A model generated the notes under the pieces. That model had not been told where the DNA came from. It saw only the letters and a program-made list of their open reading frames with translations, and ran no database searches. A program made the position numbers and the translations under genes. Of a DNA stretch of 64,000 nt, positions 52,595-62,725 are shown piece by piece; position 1 is the stretch's first letter, and each line of letters begins with the position of its first letter. The stretch comes from Segetibacter koreensis DSM 18137 (lineage in GTDB: Bacteria > Bacteroidota > Bacteroidia > Chitinophagales > Chitinophagaceae), in contig NZ_KB893327.1 in assembly GCF_000374045.1 (NCBI RefSeq), positions 1-64,000 of the forward strand, in the 5' to 3' direction.

Positions 52595-53302
52595 TTATTT
52601 TTCTAAATTAGCATATACCAGGTCTTTATAACTTCTGCCAATGGGAATAAATTTTCCTTGAATTTCTACATCAGTAGCAGAAAAAGCATCTACTTTATCT
52701 TTAGCAACGATAAAAGAACGATGAATGCGTAAGAAATTCTTGTTTTTAAGAAGGTCTTCAGTCTGACCCAACTGGAACTTTGTGAGAATATATTTATCCT
52801 TTGAGACGATTTTAATGTACTCTTTCAGGCTCTCGACGTAAAGAATTTCATCAAGAAACATCTTGACCTTCTTTTTACCAACGTTGAAAAACAAAAAGGC
52901 TCTATCAGTTGCTATCTGTGAGGTGTCCAATAAACGAGAAACTTCCATTTGTTGTTGTGCTTTATTTACTGCATTAACGAAACGGCTCAATTCAATTGGC
53001 TTGAGCAAATAGTCTACTACATTCAATTCGTATCCTTGTAATGCATAGTCCTGATAGGCGGAAGTGATGATTATTTTTGGGGGATTATTCAACGTTTTTA
53101 TAAAGTCCAATCCTTTTAATTTAGGCAAATGAATGTCTAAAAAGACGAGGTCAATTTTTTCTCTTTGCAATATTTCCAATGCAAAGATTGCATCCTCACA
53201 TGTTTGAACTAAGTGTAAAAACGGAACCTGGTTTATGTAGTCTTCTATTACTTCAGCAGCTAAGGGTTCGTCCTCAACTATAAGACAGGTTATTTTTTGC
53301 AT
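52595..53302 (-). CDS. LytTR-family response regulator
   Basis: 235 residues. The receiver domain begins MQKITCLIVEDEPLAAEVIE, with the phospho-acceptor Asp56 in LVFLDIHLPKLKG and the conserved Lys in LLKPIELSRF. The LytTR DNA-binding domain follows: FFNVGKKKVKMFLDEILYVE, then IKIVSKDKYILTKFQLGQTE and FLRIHRSFIVAKDKVDAFSA. Its start overlaps the end of the kinase gene by 29 bases, so the two are coupled. Targets are unknown; the TonB-type receptor further upstream is a candidate. Confidence 0.92.
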   Translation of the reverse strand: MQKITCLIVEDEPLAAEVIEDYINQVPFLHLVQTCEDAIFALEILQREKIDLVFLDIHLPKLKGLDFIKTLNNPPKIIITSAYQDYALQGYELNVVDYLLKPIELSRFVNAVNKAQQQMEVSRLLDTSQIATDRAFLFFNVGKKKVKMFLDEILYVESLKEYIKIVSKDKYILTKFQLGQTEDLLKNKNFLRIHRSFIVAKDKVDAFSATDVEIQGKFIPIGRSYKDLVYANLEK

Positions 53303-54368
53303 AAGTGGTAAGGTTAATGGTCAGTAATACAATAAAAACAGAAGTTTCATTTAGCACCTTCAAATCATAATCTGTGTACAACAACTCCAATTGCCTTTTC
53401 ACATTATTTAGCCCAATAGCCTCAACCAAACATGTGCTGCTGCCGGTGTTTTCTTTTGAATTTTTTACGCTAAATATGAGAATACTGTCATGCAATTTCA
53501 TTTCAATTTGAATGAAGCTTGCAAAGCGACATTCGCTGGCGCCATGTTTAAACGCATTTTCGACAAATGGCAATAAAAGTAAAGGAGAAATCGAGCTTTG
53601 TTTATCAGTAATGTCTTTTTGAAAACTCACCGTTAGCTTATCATTGTATCGCATTTTTTCCAAATCAATATAATCTTGCAGCATTCTAATTTCTTCATCA
53701 ATGCTGATTAAAGGTTTTGCCGCTTCGTACAACATAAAGCGCAGTAGTTTTGACAACTTCATTACAGCATCAGCAGTTTGCTCAGACTTTTTCCTTGCTA
53801 AAGCATATATATTATTAAGTGTATTAAATAGAAAGTGAGGATTCGTTTGATTTCGGAGATATTTTAATTCCGTCTCCAATTTCTCTCTTATTAAAACCTG
53901 TTCCACTTTCGCTCTCCGTAATTGTTGCCTGATCTGTTTTATAGCAATCGCTGCGCCCGATACAAAGCCTATGTCCATAAGTGCAACGGGAAATGCTAAA
54001 GGGAAGAAAAATGAAGAAGTGGGACTATACAATGGCGAAGTAGGGCCATCCCAGCGATAAATTATCGGATCAATAAAAAAAACAGCCAAGGCCCGGTAAA
54101 GTAATAGTGTCGCCAGAAGGGCAAAAACCGAATAAAGGGCCCCTTTTTTTTTGAAGCCATCCCTAAGTATCTTATTTAACGTGACATACAAAATAAAGTA
54201 AGTAAACAGCAATTTCGGTAAAAGCAATACAAAACAGTTTTCGAAGGATAGCAAGAGGTTTTTAGCAGTATCCGTTTGTAATCGAGTGGTATTTAAAAGA
54301 AATATCAGTAAAACGTTTTGAAACAAATAAACCACCCAGAAGGCAGTATGCAGCAAAGCTCTTCTCAT
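53274..54368 (-). CDS. LytS-like sensor histidine kinase
   Basis: 364 residues. Four hydrophobic helices occupy residues 5-150, and there is no periplasmic sensor domain of note. The His_kinase box is LKYLRNQTNPHFLFNTLNNI (phospho-acceptor His near residue 179). The ATP-binding part has LLLLPFVENAFKHGAS (N-box) and GLNNVKRQLELLY. This compact four-helix type always pairs with LytTR regulators in Bacteroidota, as here. The stimulus is unknown. Confidence 0.9.
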   Translation of the reverse strand: MRRALLHTAFWVVYLFQNVLLIFLLNTTRLQTDTAKNLLLSFENCFVLLLPKLLFTYFILYVTLNKILRDGFKKKGALYSVFALLATLLLYRALAVFFIDPIIYRWDGPTSPLYSPTSSFFFPLAFPVALMDIGFVSGAAIAIKQIRQQLRRAKVEQVLIREKLETELKYLRNQTNPHFLFNTLNNIYALARKKSEQTADAVMKLSKLLRFMLYEAAKPLISIDEEIRMLQDYIDLEKMRYNDKLTVSFQKDITDKQSSISPLLLLPFVENAFKHGASECRFASFIQIEMKLHDSILIFSVKNSKENTGSSTCLVEAIGLNNVKRQLELLYTDYDLKVLNETSVFIVLLTINLTTYAKNNLSYS

Positions 54369-54853
54369 ACGATGTAAAATTCATTAAAAAACGTCAACTT
54401 TCTGGATGTTTCTACCAACTGCATCGAGGGACCTACAAAATGACGGTTTGATCGGCCGGAAAACAAATTTCAAAATAGATATTTTTTAATTGAGGAGAGT
54501 GAACGGCTAGAAAAAATTTATAAAAGCCCAAAATGGAGTGGTCACTTAATAGAAATGGCTATAAAAAATGGATTATACACGCATGCTTTTATTCATCATC
54601 ATAATAGAGTACTGCGATATTGTTGCAAATACGAAAGCCTTGCGATAATAACAACATTAGCATGGCACATTAGTTAGATCCATGTTAAATTGCACTGCCA
54701 GAGCGAATGAATAAAACTATAAAAAAAGAGTTTTGCCAATGATATATTGGCCAGCAAAAACAAACTATCCAGGCAGTAAAGGAATCCATTGGGCTTTACT
54801 CCAACTACCGTCCACACTAATGCTTATCTTTGAAAACCTCTTACCAATACATG
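54369..54853. other. Intergenic upstream of the kinase gene, no gene seen
   Basis: It presumably contains the kinase promoter on the minus strand. No ORF or repeat was recognised. Confidence 0.35.
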
Positions 54854-54887
54854 AAAACTCCGACTGCCAGTGACAGTTGGAGTTTTT
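54854..54887. terminator. Bidirectional intrinsic terminator after the TonB-type receptor gene
   Basis: AAAACTCC (54854-54861) pairs with GGAGTTTT (54879-54886), extended by ACTG/CAGT, and A- or T-runs lie on both sides. It lies 112 bases downstream of the receptor stop codon at 54999 (minus strand). Confidence 0.7.
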
Positions 54888-54998
54888 GAAAATCTTTCCA
54901 CTTATTTTAGGACTCAACAAACTAATAATTTTTGATATTAAAGATTGAAAAACTTTTTTTGTATTGAGCTTGGATTTAAGTCCATAAATGCAAAAACA

Positions 54999-57374
54999 TT
55001 AAAACGTTAGCTTAAAATAGGGAACCGGTAGAAAGCCTTGCTGGTATTGAGAAACAATCCTGTTCGTGCCTCTATTGTATTTATTAACAAATATGTTATC
55101 ATGCATGGTAAAATTTTTCAAATCAATTCCAAATTCCAAAGTTGATTTCTTATTGTTTTTTCGATACCCAAGTTTCATGTCTGCTCTGAAGTAAGGAGCC
55201 TGCTTTAAAGAAAAGGGCGAAATGTTTTCATCATAAGTTGTCGTGTTACTATTCTGAGATGCAGTTACATCAATCGGGGAAATGTATTTACCGCCTATGC
55301 TGCTGAGTTTTGCATTCACCGAAAAAGTATTATTCTTTTTTCCTACTTTGAAATCTCTTCCTGCAAGCACGTTAAAAGCATATTTTGTATTGAATGCTGT
55401 ATTACGTTCTATTCCATTACTGCCTTTATATTTCGAATCAAAAAAACTTGCTGTAATTAAAAAATAAGAGCCTTTTGTAAAATACTTTTCAAGCGTATAT
55501 TCAACTCCATAATTGCGGCCTTTTCCATTGTTTACCAGGCTATCTCTTAGTTCAGTTCCAAAACCAGCTCCTTCGTTTAAGAGTGAGAAACCATTCGGTT
55601 TTGTTTCAACCGGTGCATCTGTAATTAACTGATAATATAATTCTGTTTTCAAATGCATGTTGTTGCTGATATTAAAATCATAGCTGCCAACAAATTGTTG
55701 GCTTTTTGTAAATCCCAAATTTTTGTTTGTATTAACTACCGCACCATTAGCCAATGTTTGATAAAAGTAAACTAACGGACTTTGTATGAATGAATAAAAA
55801 CCATATCCAAAAGAGAGTATATTCTTATCAGGAGTAACATACTTTAATCCAATTCGTGGCTCTAATGCACTTTTATTATTTAATGTTACGGTTTGGAAAT
55901 GCACTCCAGCGTTTAAAGAAATATTTTCAGAAAAGCGGTGCTTCCATTGAGCATATGCTTGTAATAAAGTCATATGATTTTTCTGGTCAAGATTTATCTT
56001 TTCAGAAATGCCACCCCCATATATCCTTTTGTCAAATAAGTCGAAGAAAATAAGAGAGTTGTTCGTGCCAGCAACAATGCTGTTTTTGGGATTGAACTTA
56101 TGAGAAAGCATATAGCTCAACGAGAAGCGATTAGTTGTATACTCATGTTCTGCATCTCTAAATGCTTTTTTTGCACTTGCACTAATAGAATCATGTTGAA
56201 TATTTTCTGAAGTATTGCTAAAGCCGATACTAAGCTTTCCGTATGTTTTTTGACTAAAATTTGTTTCTACCGTTGAACCTATAATACCTGTAAAATATTT
56301 TGTAAATAAATTTTCATTTTGTGCGCTATACAGATTTTCATTTTTAGAATCTACATCTGCTCCTAAAAATGTTATTTTACTTGGCCCTCCAAGACCAAAA
56401 AATGAAATTTTTGTCTTTTCCGAAACAGGCAGTAAAACTTTGAAATTTAAGTCCTGGTATTGTGGAGCCGCTTTACCTGTCCCAACGTTTAATCCGAAAG
56501 TATTCAGAAGACCAACAGTAGAATACCTGTAATTAAAAATGTAGGATGACCCATGCTTCATAGAAATCGGTCCTTCTGCTCCCAGTTCAAACCCCGTAAA
56601 ACTAACCTCAGCTAGAAGCTCTTTTCTGTCGGTGTTTCCGTTTTTTAATTTAAGGTCGAAAACGCTTGCAATAGCATTGCCATACTGCGCCGGGAATGCA
56701 CCAGTTAAAAAGTCGGATTTCCCGAGATTGTTGGTATTTAAAATACTAACCGGACCACCCGTTGAGCTCAAAGAACCATAGTGATTAGGATTAGGTATGT
56801 CAATACCTTCAATCTGCCATAGTAAGCCTGTCGGAGAATTGCCCCTTACGATGATGTCATTTCTCGAATCATTAGAGCTGGACACCCCTGCGAAAGCTGC
56901 CACCATTCGGGAAGGGTCGCCTAATGCACCTGCATATTTTCTTGCATCATCAGAATTAAAAGAGCGACCGCTAACCGTTACCATCTCATTGTTTACCACT
57001 CTTTTGCTGCTTCCTTTAACGACGACTTCCTTTAACTTAGTAATTTTTTCTGTGAGAGAAGCATTGATAATCGCTTCTTTGCCCGATGTTACCAGTATTT
57101 CATTGATAACCTGATTTTCATATCCTACAAATGAAATAACAATCGATTGTCTGCCGACCGGGACTTTTGTAAGTGAAAAGAACCCGTTCTTTTCGCTGAT
57201 AGCGGTTACTGATGAATTGCTAATCAAAGTAATGGTAGCGCCTTGTATTGGGGACTTTGAAATTTCATCAACGATTTGACCTTTAAGGGTCTGCTCCAAT
57301 AATTTTTGTGAATTAACCAGGGTAATTGTAATAGTAAGCCAAAAGAGTAAGGTAAATCTGATACACGTTTGCAT
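54999..57374 (-). CDS. TonB-dependent receptor-type outer-membrane protein
   Basis: 791 residues with signal peptide MQTCIRFTLLFWLTITITLVNS. The N-terminal carboxypeptidase-like domain reads LKGQIVDEISKSPIQGATIT and ends in VGRQSIVISFVGYE. The plug reads YAGALGDPSRMVAAFAGVSS and IIVRGNSPTGLLWQIEGIDI. The barrel ends in YKLTF-like LPVPYFKLTF. It is shorter than SusC proteins and no SusD partner is adjacent, so it belongs to the stand-alone class. A Crp-type regulator gene lies upstream in the same direction. Confidence 0.85.
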   Translation of the reverse strand: MQTCIRFTLLFWLTITITLVNSQKLLEQTLKGQIVDEISKSPIQGATITLISNSSVTAISEKNGFFSLTKVPVGRQSIVISFVGYENQVINEILVTSGKEAIINASLTEKITKLKEVVVKGSSKRVVNNEMVTVSGRSFNSDDARKYAGALGDPSRMVAAFAGVSSSNDSRNDIIVRGNSPTGLLWQIEGIDIPNPNHYGSLSSTGGPVSILNTNNLGKSDFLTGAFPAQYGNAIASVFDLKLKNGNTDRKELLAEVSFTGFELGAEGPISMKHGSSYIFNYRYSTVGLLNTFGLNVGTGKAAPQYQDLNFKVLLPVSEKTKISFFGLGGPSKITFLGADVDSKNENLYSAQNENLFTKYFTGIIGSTVETNFSQKTYGKLSIGFSNTSENIQHDSISASAKKAFRDAEHEYTTNRFSLSYMLSHKFNPKNSIVAGTNNSLIFFDLFDKRIYGGGISEKINLDQKNHMTLLQAYAQWKHRFSENISLNAGVHFQTVTLNNKSALEPRIGLKYVTPDKNILSFGYGFYSFIQSPLVYFYQTLANGAVVNTNKNLGFTKSQQFVGSYDFNISNNMHLKTELYYQLITDAPVETKPNGFSLLNEGAGFGTELRDSLVNNGKGRNYGVEYTLEKYFTKGSYFLITASFFDSKYKGSNGIERNTAFNTKYAFNVLAGRDFKVGKKNNTFSVNAKLSSIGGKYISPIDVTASQNSNTTTYDENISPFSLKQAPYFRADMKLGYRKNNKKSTLEFGIDLKNFTMHDNIFVNKYNRGTNRIVSQYQQGFLPVPYFKLTF

Positions 57375-57491
57375 GTGAAAATAAATTTTGAAGAATAATT
57401 AATATCACAGCAAATGTTAGCAAATCAAAAAACTTTTTACTTGATGGAGGTTATGAAATAAAACAACTTTCTTAACCTAAGTCAATTACTT

Positions 57492-58076
57492 TTATTTTGG
57501 TTGAAGCTTGTTAATTCTTTTTCTGATTCTGCTCAAACTTTCCGGCTCGACTCCAACGTAGGAAGCTATATGTTTAAGAGGAATTAACTCTATCAACGAT
57601 GCGTTTTCTTTCAGAAAAGTCAGATACCGTTCTTCTGGTGAATCTAATATGAGGGACATATTTCGTTTAAAATAAGCATGAAATAAATTTTCAGCAATTA
57701 ATCGCCCAAGTCTTTCAAATGCTTTACCCTGGTGATATAGCTTTTGCATATTATCATAACTTAATAGAAATAATTCAGTTTCATCAAGAGCCTCTATATA
57801 AAACAGAGAGGGCTTTTTATGTAGAAAGCTGGCATATTCGCTAACCCAGCTTCCGGATCGAAAAAATCCTGAATTATGCTCTTTTCCTTCCTTTACGTAA
57901 TAGAGACGAATTAGACCTTTATTAAGAAATGCAACGTGCTTACCTGTCTCACCTTCGCGCAATAAAAAATGGTTTTTTTTAAGAAGTTTAGATTCTAATT
58001 TTGAGATTAAATTTACGATCTCCTCGTCAGTAAAATTTACGTGTGTAAGCAGGTTCTCCTTAACATTATCAAGCAT
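57492..58076 (-). CDS. Crp/Fnr-family transcriptional regulator
   Basis: 194 residues. The cyclic-nucleotide-binding fold occupies residues 20-120 (LLKKNHFLLREGETGKHVAF, FLNKGLIRLYYVKEGKEHNS). The C-terminal helix-turn-helix is IPLKHIASYVGVEPESLSRI with a basic end (RKRINKLQPK). The phosphate-binding residues for cAMP are not conserved and there are no Fnr-type cysteines, so the effector is unknown. It lies 117 bases upstream of the receptor gene on the same strand and may control it. Confidence 0.87.
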   Translation of the reverse strand: MLDNVKENLLTHVNFTDEEIVNLISKLESKLLKKNHFLLREGETGKHVAFLNKGLIRLYYVKEGKEHNSGFFRSGSWVSEYASFLHKKPSLFYIEALDETELFLLSYDNMQKLYHQGKAFERLGRLIAENLFHAYFKRNMSLILDSPEERYLTFLKENASLIELIPLKHIASYVGVEPESLSRIRKRINKLQPK

Positions 58077-58208
58077 AAAAAAAAGCTTTAAACGTCATTT
58101 TGAAATTCTTTTTGAAAGAGCAAAGTCAGAGCCAATAAATAGGGAGCTTAGGATTTGTTTTTTCTTGCTGAGATACGGATAAATAATCTATGAACCTATT
58201 TGGTACTA

Positions 58209-58625
58209 TCACCTGCACGGTATGTATTTGAAACGGATAATACCTTCAGTTCCAATTTGGTCAGTGATGAGAGTTTCATTTGTCAATTCACTAATCGTCA
58301 AACTCTCTATTGCTGGATCACACGTAGAGTTAATTTCAACTTTATTTTGAGCTGGCATTTTATAAGTTCCGGAACATTGCCGAGATGTAGCACCTATATT
58401 CTCGGTTTTTTTATACCCCCCATTCAAAGTAAACTCTATCTGCTGCAAGCCGTCTCTGGTAACATCATGCCACCCATTAGTTTCACCACTACCATATTTA
58501 TCATATATTTCAATTAGCTTCCATTTGCCATATAAGTTGTTGTCCTTAACGGCTTTTTGTTTTTTACACGCAAATAGAAACGGTGCAAAGCATGCAGCTA
58601 TAACAATTGCAAATTTCAGTTTCAT
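58209..58625 (-). CDS. Lipocalin-like small lipoprotein
   Basis: 138 residues from the ATG at 58625, which gives the lipoprotein signal MKLKFAIVIAACFAPFLFAC; an open frame 19 codons longer is less plausible. The mature domain reads LYGKWKLIEIYDKYGSGETN, then LQQIEFTLNGGYKKTENI and a C-terminal YIPC. This is the pattern of lipocalin-like proteins of Bacteroidota, in which GKWKL is the first strand. Ligand and role are unknown. Confidence 0.75.
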   Translation of the reverse strand: MKLKFAIVIAACFAPFLFACKKQKAVKDNNLYGKWKLIEIYDKYGSGETNGWHDVTRDGLQQIEFTLNGGYKKTENIGATSRQCSGTYKMPAQNKVEINSTCDPAIESLTISELTNETLITDQIGTEGIIRFKYIPCR

Positions 58626-58721
58626 CGATAGCATATTATTAAATGATTGATTTGACAATGGATTTGGTTTAGGCAGTTTCACTGTTTATATTTTTAATTA
58701 GTGTAATCATGGGACAAAAAG

Positions 58722-59507
58722 CTAATCCGCTAACTCACCGCAGGTAACATTTACAACTGCAGCAGTAATTGGGGCTGCCTTAGCAGATGCCATTATCACA
58801 GCTACGTTAGCTACCTCATTCAGGTTTGGCAAATGTTTCAGCATAGTCTGTTCGGCAAAGTGGCTTTCGAATTCTTGTCTACTTTGGTTTTTTAACCTGG
58901 CATGTTCATCAAATACTTGCGAAACGCCTGCCGCATCTGGCGAACCAGCTGAACGAAGGCAAACTACCCGAATACCATGCTTTCCTAATTCTACTGCTAA
59001 CTGCCGGCTTAGCGCTTCAATGGCTGCACATGCAATACCAAATCCACCCACGTTTTCATACGGTTTTTTACCTGCATTAGCCGATAACATTAGTATTACT
59101 CCACTGCCGCCCACCATCATCATCTTTGCTGCTGCCGTTGCGGTTATAAATTGGGTTTTCATTGCTATCTCGACGAGAGCCAGGAATTCATCTATTTTCA
59201 TATTCGTGAGCGGCAACCCCTGCACGTCATCAATGCCAATAAGATTGAAAGAAATATCAACACGCTGATGAGCCGCAATAATGCTACTTAGATGCATATA
59301 TACTTCTTCCTCATTAAGTGCATCAACTTTAGCGAGTTCGGCATAGCCACCATTTACAATAATTTCTTCTACTGTTTGCTTTAATTTTTCTGGTGTGCGT
59401 CCCGTTAAAAACACCTTTGCACCTTCCGCGGCAAAAGCCTTTGCAACCGCTTTACCTACTGATCCTCCTGCCCCATAGATGACAGCATTCTTGTCTTTTA
59501 AAAGCAT
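58722..59507 (-). CDS. SDR-family oxidoreductase lacking the canonical catalytic residues
   Basis: 261 residues with the Rossmann start NAVIYGAGGSVGKAVAKAFA and FLTGRTPEKL, typical of short-chain dehydrogenases. The usual NNAG is replaced by FNLIGID. Where YxxxK should stand, the sequence is FGIAC followed by AAIEALSRQLAVELGKHGI, so both the catalytic Tyr and Lys appear replaced. The fold is intact and the gene shows no frame damage. It is either an atypical SDR with a different function or an inactive paralogue. It is monocistronic by position. Confidence 0.82.
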   Translation of the reverse strand: MLLKDKNAVIYGAGGSVGKAVAKAFAAEGAKVFLTGRTPEKLKQTVEEIIVNGGYAELAKVDALNEEEVYMHLSSIIAAHQRVDISFNLIGIDDVQGLPLTNMKIDEFLALVEIAMKTQFITATAAAKMMMVGGSGVILMLSANAGKKPYENVGGFGIACAAIEALSRQLAVELGKHGIRVVCLRSAGSPDAAGVSQVFDEHARLKNQSRQEFESHFAEQTMLKHLPNLNEVANVAVIMASAKAAPITAAVVNVTCGELAD

Positions 59508-59713
59508 ATGCCACTGATTTTTTTTGTTTTTACTGCTTATCCCATAACGTCGCTTCTGAAACTTGTGCGCAGTTCTCTAGTCACTCATGTTTTATCACTT
59601 TCTCCATAGCATGGCACTAGTATTTTTGAATCTAATTTTTTTTCAGTGCTTTTAATCAGAACAGGCTTACTTGACTAAAGCTTTGCTAGATGCCGTAATT
59701 TTTCAACGCTTTA

Positions 59714-60550
59714 TTAGTTTTTTATAAAAAATTCTTTAACGGTCAATGAAATTTCATGAGGTGCCTTTTTATCCGGCCCAAAATGATCAAGGTTATAAAA
59801 CTCCTTTACCTCTGATGATGGTAATATGTCAGAAAGCGCAGCGATTGCTTTATTAACCCATTTGAGGCCAGTTTTACCGCCATACATAAGCAATACGCCT
59901 GCTGAAATTTGTTCATAGTTTTTGTAGGTGTTATCCTTTCGAGCAACTTCTTTGTGTTCTTTTAAATTCTCTTCAAGTAAACTGAACATTTGTTTTAGTT
60001 CTTGTTTCGGAATAAAAAAAGGTAACATTAATTTCATTACCCAATGGGGTGTTTTTTGAGCTTTTTCAGGACCGGCAGCAATTGAGAATGTAGCAAATGC
60101 ATCTAAATGTTTTTTTTTGTCAATGGCGTTTTTGTATGAAGGTATCCACGACATTGAAATAGAGCCATCAATCGACACCGCAGGCTCGTAGAGGGCAATT
60201 CGTAAAAAATGGTCATTATTTCTGGCAACTTCAAGAGCAATTAAACCGCCATAGCTATGTCCAAATAAATATTGGGCTCTAGCTTTTTCCCTTACGGCAA
60301 GAACGTCCTCACACTCTTTGTTAATACCGTAATCATCACCTTGTGGGCCACTCAAGCCTCGTCCCCGCCTTTCAATCGTGTAAACCGTAAAGTTCTTGCT
60401 TAGGTATTCGGCAAGTACATTATAGTTGTTTGCAATTGATAACACGCCTGGAATAATAATCAGTCCAGGCCCACTACCATTAACTTGATAACTTACTATC
60501 GTGCCATCCTTTGATTTTATCTGTCCTACAGACTGAGATTGATTTTCCAT
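59714..60550 (-). CDS. Alpha/beta hydrolase
   Basis: 278 residues from the ATG at 60550. The frame is open for 63 more codons upstream, but that part does not look like a signal or domain, and MENQSQSVGQIKSKDGTIVS is the normal family start. The nucleophile elbow is YLFGHSYGGLIAL, the oxyanion strand is GLIIIPGVLSIANNY, the acid residue is probably in LLMYGGKTGLKWV, and the final His is in NLDHFGPDKKAP. No signal peptide is present. The substrate cannot be inferred. Confidence 0.85.
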   Translation of the reverse strand: MENQSQSVGQIKSKDGTIVSYQVNGSGPGLIIIPGVLSIANNYNVLAEYLSKNFTVYTIERRGRGLSGPQGDDYGINKECEDVLAVREKARAQYLFGHSYGGLIALEVARNNDHFLRIALYEPAVSIDGSISMSWIPSYKNAIDKKKHLDAFATFSIAAGPEKAQKTPHWVMKLMLPFFIPKQELKQMFSLLEENLKEHKEVARKDNTYKNYEQISAGVLLMYGGKTGLKWVNKAIAALSDILPSSEVKEFYNLDHFGPDKKAPHEISLTVKEFFIKN

Positions 60551-60764
60551 TCTGACGCTCATTCTTTTTTTATTGATGCTTTGGAAGTGGGGTTTTAAGT
60601 AATACTGGTTGTCTTTTACCCGTTTATTAACGTTTTCCTCGCTCCAAACTCTTTGACATTGCCTCCGCACATTATTACGATTAAAAGCACCTCTATCATA
60701 ACACAATTCTATTGCCATTTTATTAAGAGAATTGTGCATCCTATCTCTGTCGTCGAGGGAAACA

Positions 60765-61163
60765 AAAGCTTATTGCATGTTTATCGTAAAAACTTAGAAC
60801 CGCTCTGTTGAAAGTGGAAGGTTGTTCCATATTTGGCATGTGTCCAGCTTCCGTTATTACTACAAATGTTGCGTCTTCAAACTGCTATGCAATATTTCTC
60901 ATCTCTTCCTCCGTCGTAAAAGCGTCGGCCACTCCAACGAGTACCATAACGTGTACGCTGATACTTTTTAGATAATCCAGGTTATTACGCCTTCTTGCTC
61001 TTCCAAGGTGCGAAGCCGCCGCATCGGCCTTTGCTGTGTTGACCATCATTTGATGCAAATGCTGATAAACGTCCTTTTTGCTACCTACTGTATTCGGGTG
61101 CAAGTATTTTGTAATGGTTTCATCAGTATGCCTTGTTATGATGATTACCTCTGCCATGTGCAT
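60765..61163 (-). pseudogene. Alpha/beta hydrolase, C-terminal remnant
   Basis: From an ATG at 61163 (MHMAEVIIITRHTDETITKY) the frame runs through VHVMVLVGVADAFTTEEEMR to an in-frame TAG at 60885-60887. Beyond the stop, the same frame continues with QFEDATFVVITEAGHMPNME, which contains the catalytic His, and then QPSTFN. The nucleophile elbow half is missing upstream. It is unrelated in detail to the intact hydrolase next to it. Confidence 0.7.
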
Positions 61164-61274
61164 TGTTTACTGTTCGTTGTTAAAACTATTTTTCGTTTCC
61201 GGATGATAAATACAGCATTGCTACTGAAAATAATACTAAGCAGTTTGTGACTTATGCCTGTTGTTCAAATCATA

Positions 61275-61589
61275 TTAGACTTCTATGGTGTCAAATAAGT
61301 AAATTTGGATATCATCATTATTTGGCGCTAAAATCTTTCTGTCTAAAGCACACTTTTGCCCTACTTCAGAGGAAAAAGCCTTCTTAATGTCTTCCATTGA
61401 GTCAAAATATAAATTTGCTACCAAATAAGTATCAGAGTGTCCTGTTGGCGATATAATTGGGGCCTTGCTGATTTCGTATTTTTTTAGTTCAGGCAATTGC
61501 TTGGCTAAAGGAATATGTACATTAAAATAATGTTGTTCAAATATTTCCTTGTCTTTCGGATTTCTATAAATCACAGTCATTTTTGCCAT
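61275..61589 (-). CDS. EthD-family small protein
   Basis: 104 residues. The pattern MTVIYRNPKDKEIFEQHYFN, VHIPLAKQLPELKKYEISKA, then YLVANLYFDSMEDIKKAFSS fits the ferredoxin-like dimeric EthD fold. EthD proteins accompany degradation or detoxification enzymes, but this one lies beside other small alpha-beta barrel proteins and broken hydrolases, so no pathway can be assigned. It appears intact; an internal ATG at the fourth codon is an alternative start. Confidence 0.8.
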   Translation of the reverse strand: MAKMTVIYRNPKDKEIFEQHYFNVHIPLAKQLPELKKYEISKAPIISPTGHSDTYLVANLYFDSMEDIKKAFSSEVGQKCALDRKILAPNNDDIQIYLFDTIEV

Positions 61590-61770
61590 TTTTCATTTTT
61601 TGGTGTTTGTATAAATTTGATTCTAACACAGTTTATCTCCAGACCGTTGAACGGATAAAAAATTATGCAGCACAACAGACGAGATGAATTGTTACTTTCC
61701 ATTTTCTAATGTTTTTCTTTCTACCAATCTTTTAATTTGAAGCCAATTATAAAAATTATTCCGTTTTATT

Positions 61771-62094
61771 TTATATGTGATAATACAATTCATGTATAAT
61801 CTCGCAGTGGATTGAATTTTCGTCAAACCGATGCAGTAACTCTTTGGCTTTTGCCGGCACATAGGCAAGTTCATAATTATCTCCTGCAAACTGCTTTACT
61901 GCCTCAAGTTTATCAAACAACATAATTGTTGTAAACTCCACCTCAGTTTCGAGTTGCCTTTTCAAAAGTTGAATGCCCACATATCCTTTCACTTGCTTTT
62001 CTTCTATGGAAGTAAATACTTCTTGCTTAAGCAGCCTTTCATAAGCGGGTGCATTAGAGAGAGTGGTGTAACCGTGCCAAATTCTTGCTATCAT
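61771..62094 (-). CDS. Antibiotic-biosynthesis-monooxygenase-type (ABM) small protein
   Basis: 107 residues beginning MIARIWHGYTTLSNAPAYER, the usual ABM-like start in Bacteroidota. It continues with YVGIQLLKRQLETEVEFTTI and MLFDKLEAVKQFAGDNYELA, and ends with a His-rich strand (HCEIIHELYYHI). The fold is a ferredoxin-like dimer; members act as quinol monooxygenases or heme-handling proteins, and many are unassigned. It lies upstream of the EthD gene on the same strand with a 180-base gap. Confidence 0.8.
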   Translation of the reverse strand: MIARIWHGYTTLSNAPAYERLLKQEVFTSIEEKQVKGYVGIQLLKRQLETEVEFTTIMLFDKLEAVKQFAGDNYELAYVPAKAKELLHRFDENSIHCEIIHELYYHI

Positions 62095-62725
62095 TATTTG
62101 TAGTTTAACTGGTTTAACAATTGCAATTTGATATGATCCAACTTGTGTGTTAAAAAACCTGAGCTCAAAACTTCATTTTTGTATCCGCTTAAGTTCCTTA
62201 GTCCGCCCGTACATGATTAAGATAGATGTCGTTCGTAATAATCACTTTCTTACTTTTCTCCCAAACGAATTCTTACATTCACATTAAAATTTTTAAAGAG
62301 GCAGGCATAGAAATACCCGCCGTTGCGCATTTATTAAATGCACATGAGAATTTTATAAGAAGCAACCGGAAACAATCTCAATTATTCTTAACGAAATTCA
62401 AGGATAATAATAAAAGTGTTCGGCATAAATCCACGAATAACTGTTTAAGCCTTATATAAAACAGGTATGTTGGCAGGAAGGCTGAATAAAGCGCTATTCA
62501 CCGACACCTATGAATCGTTTGAAGAATAGCAGTAATCCATTCCGTTAAGCTACTGCCACTGTATTTACTATTGTATTTCATATTTTAGGCATCAACGAAA
62601 TAGAGGCTGGGTTAACAGATGTTCTTACCTAGTTTAACAGCCAGCTGTTTTATTACCTTTAATCCCTAAGAAAGCGCAGTCACAAACACAATGACAAATC
62701 ACTTCGCAATCAAAAATTTTTCAAA
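62095..62725. other. Mostly non-coding; one doubtful ORF
   Basis: A plus-strand ORF at 62226-62459 (77 codons) has an N-terminal hydrophobic stretch (VIITFLLFSQ) but no recognisable domain, and is not accepted as a gene. Nothing else was seen. Confidence 0.3.
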
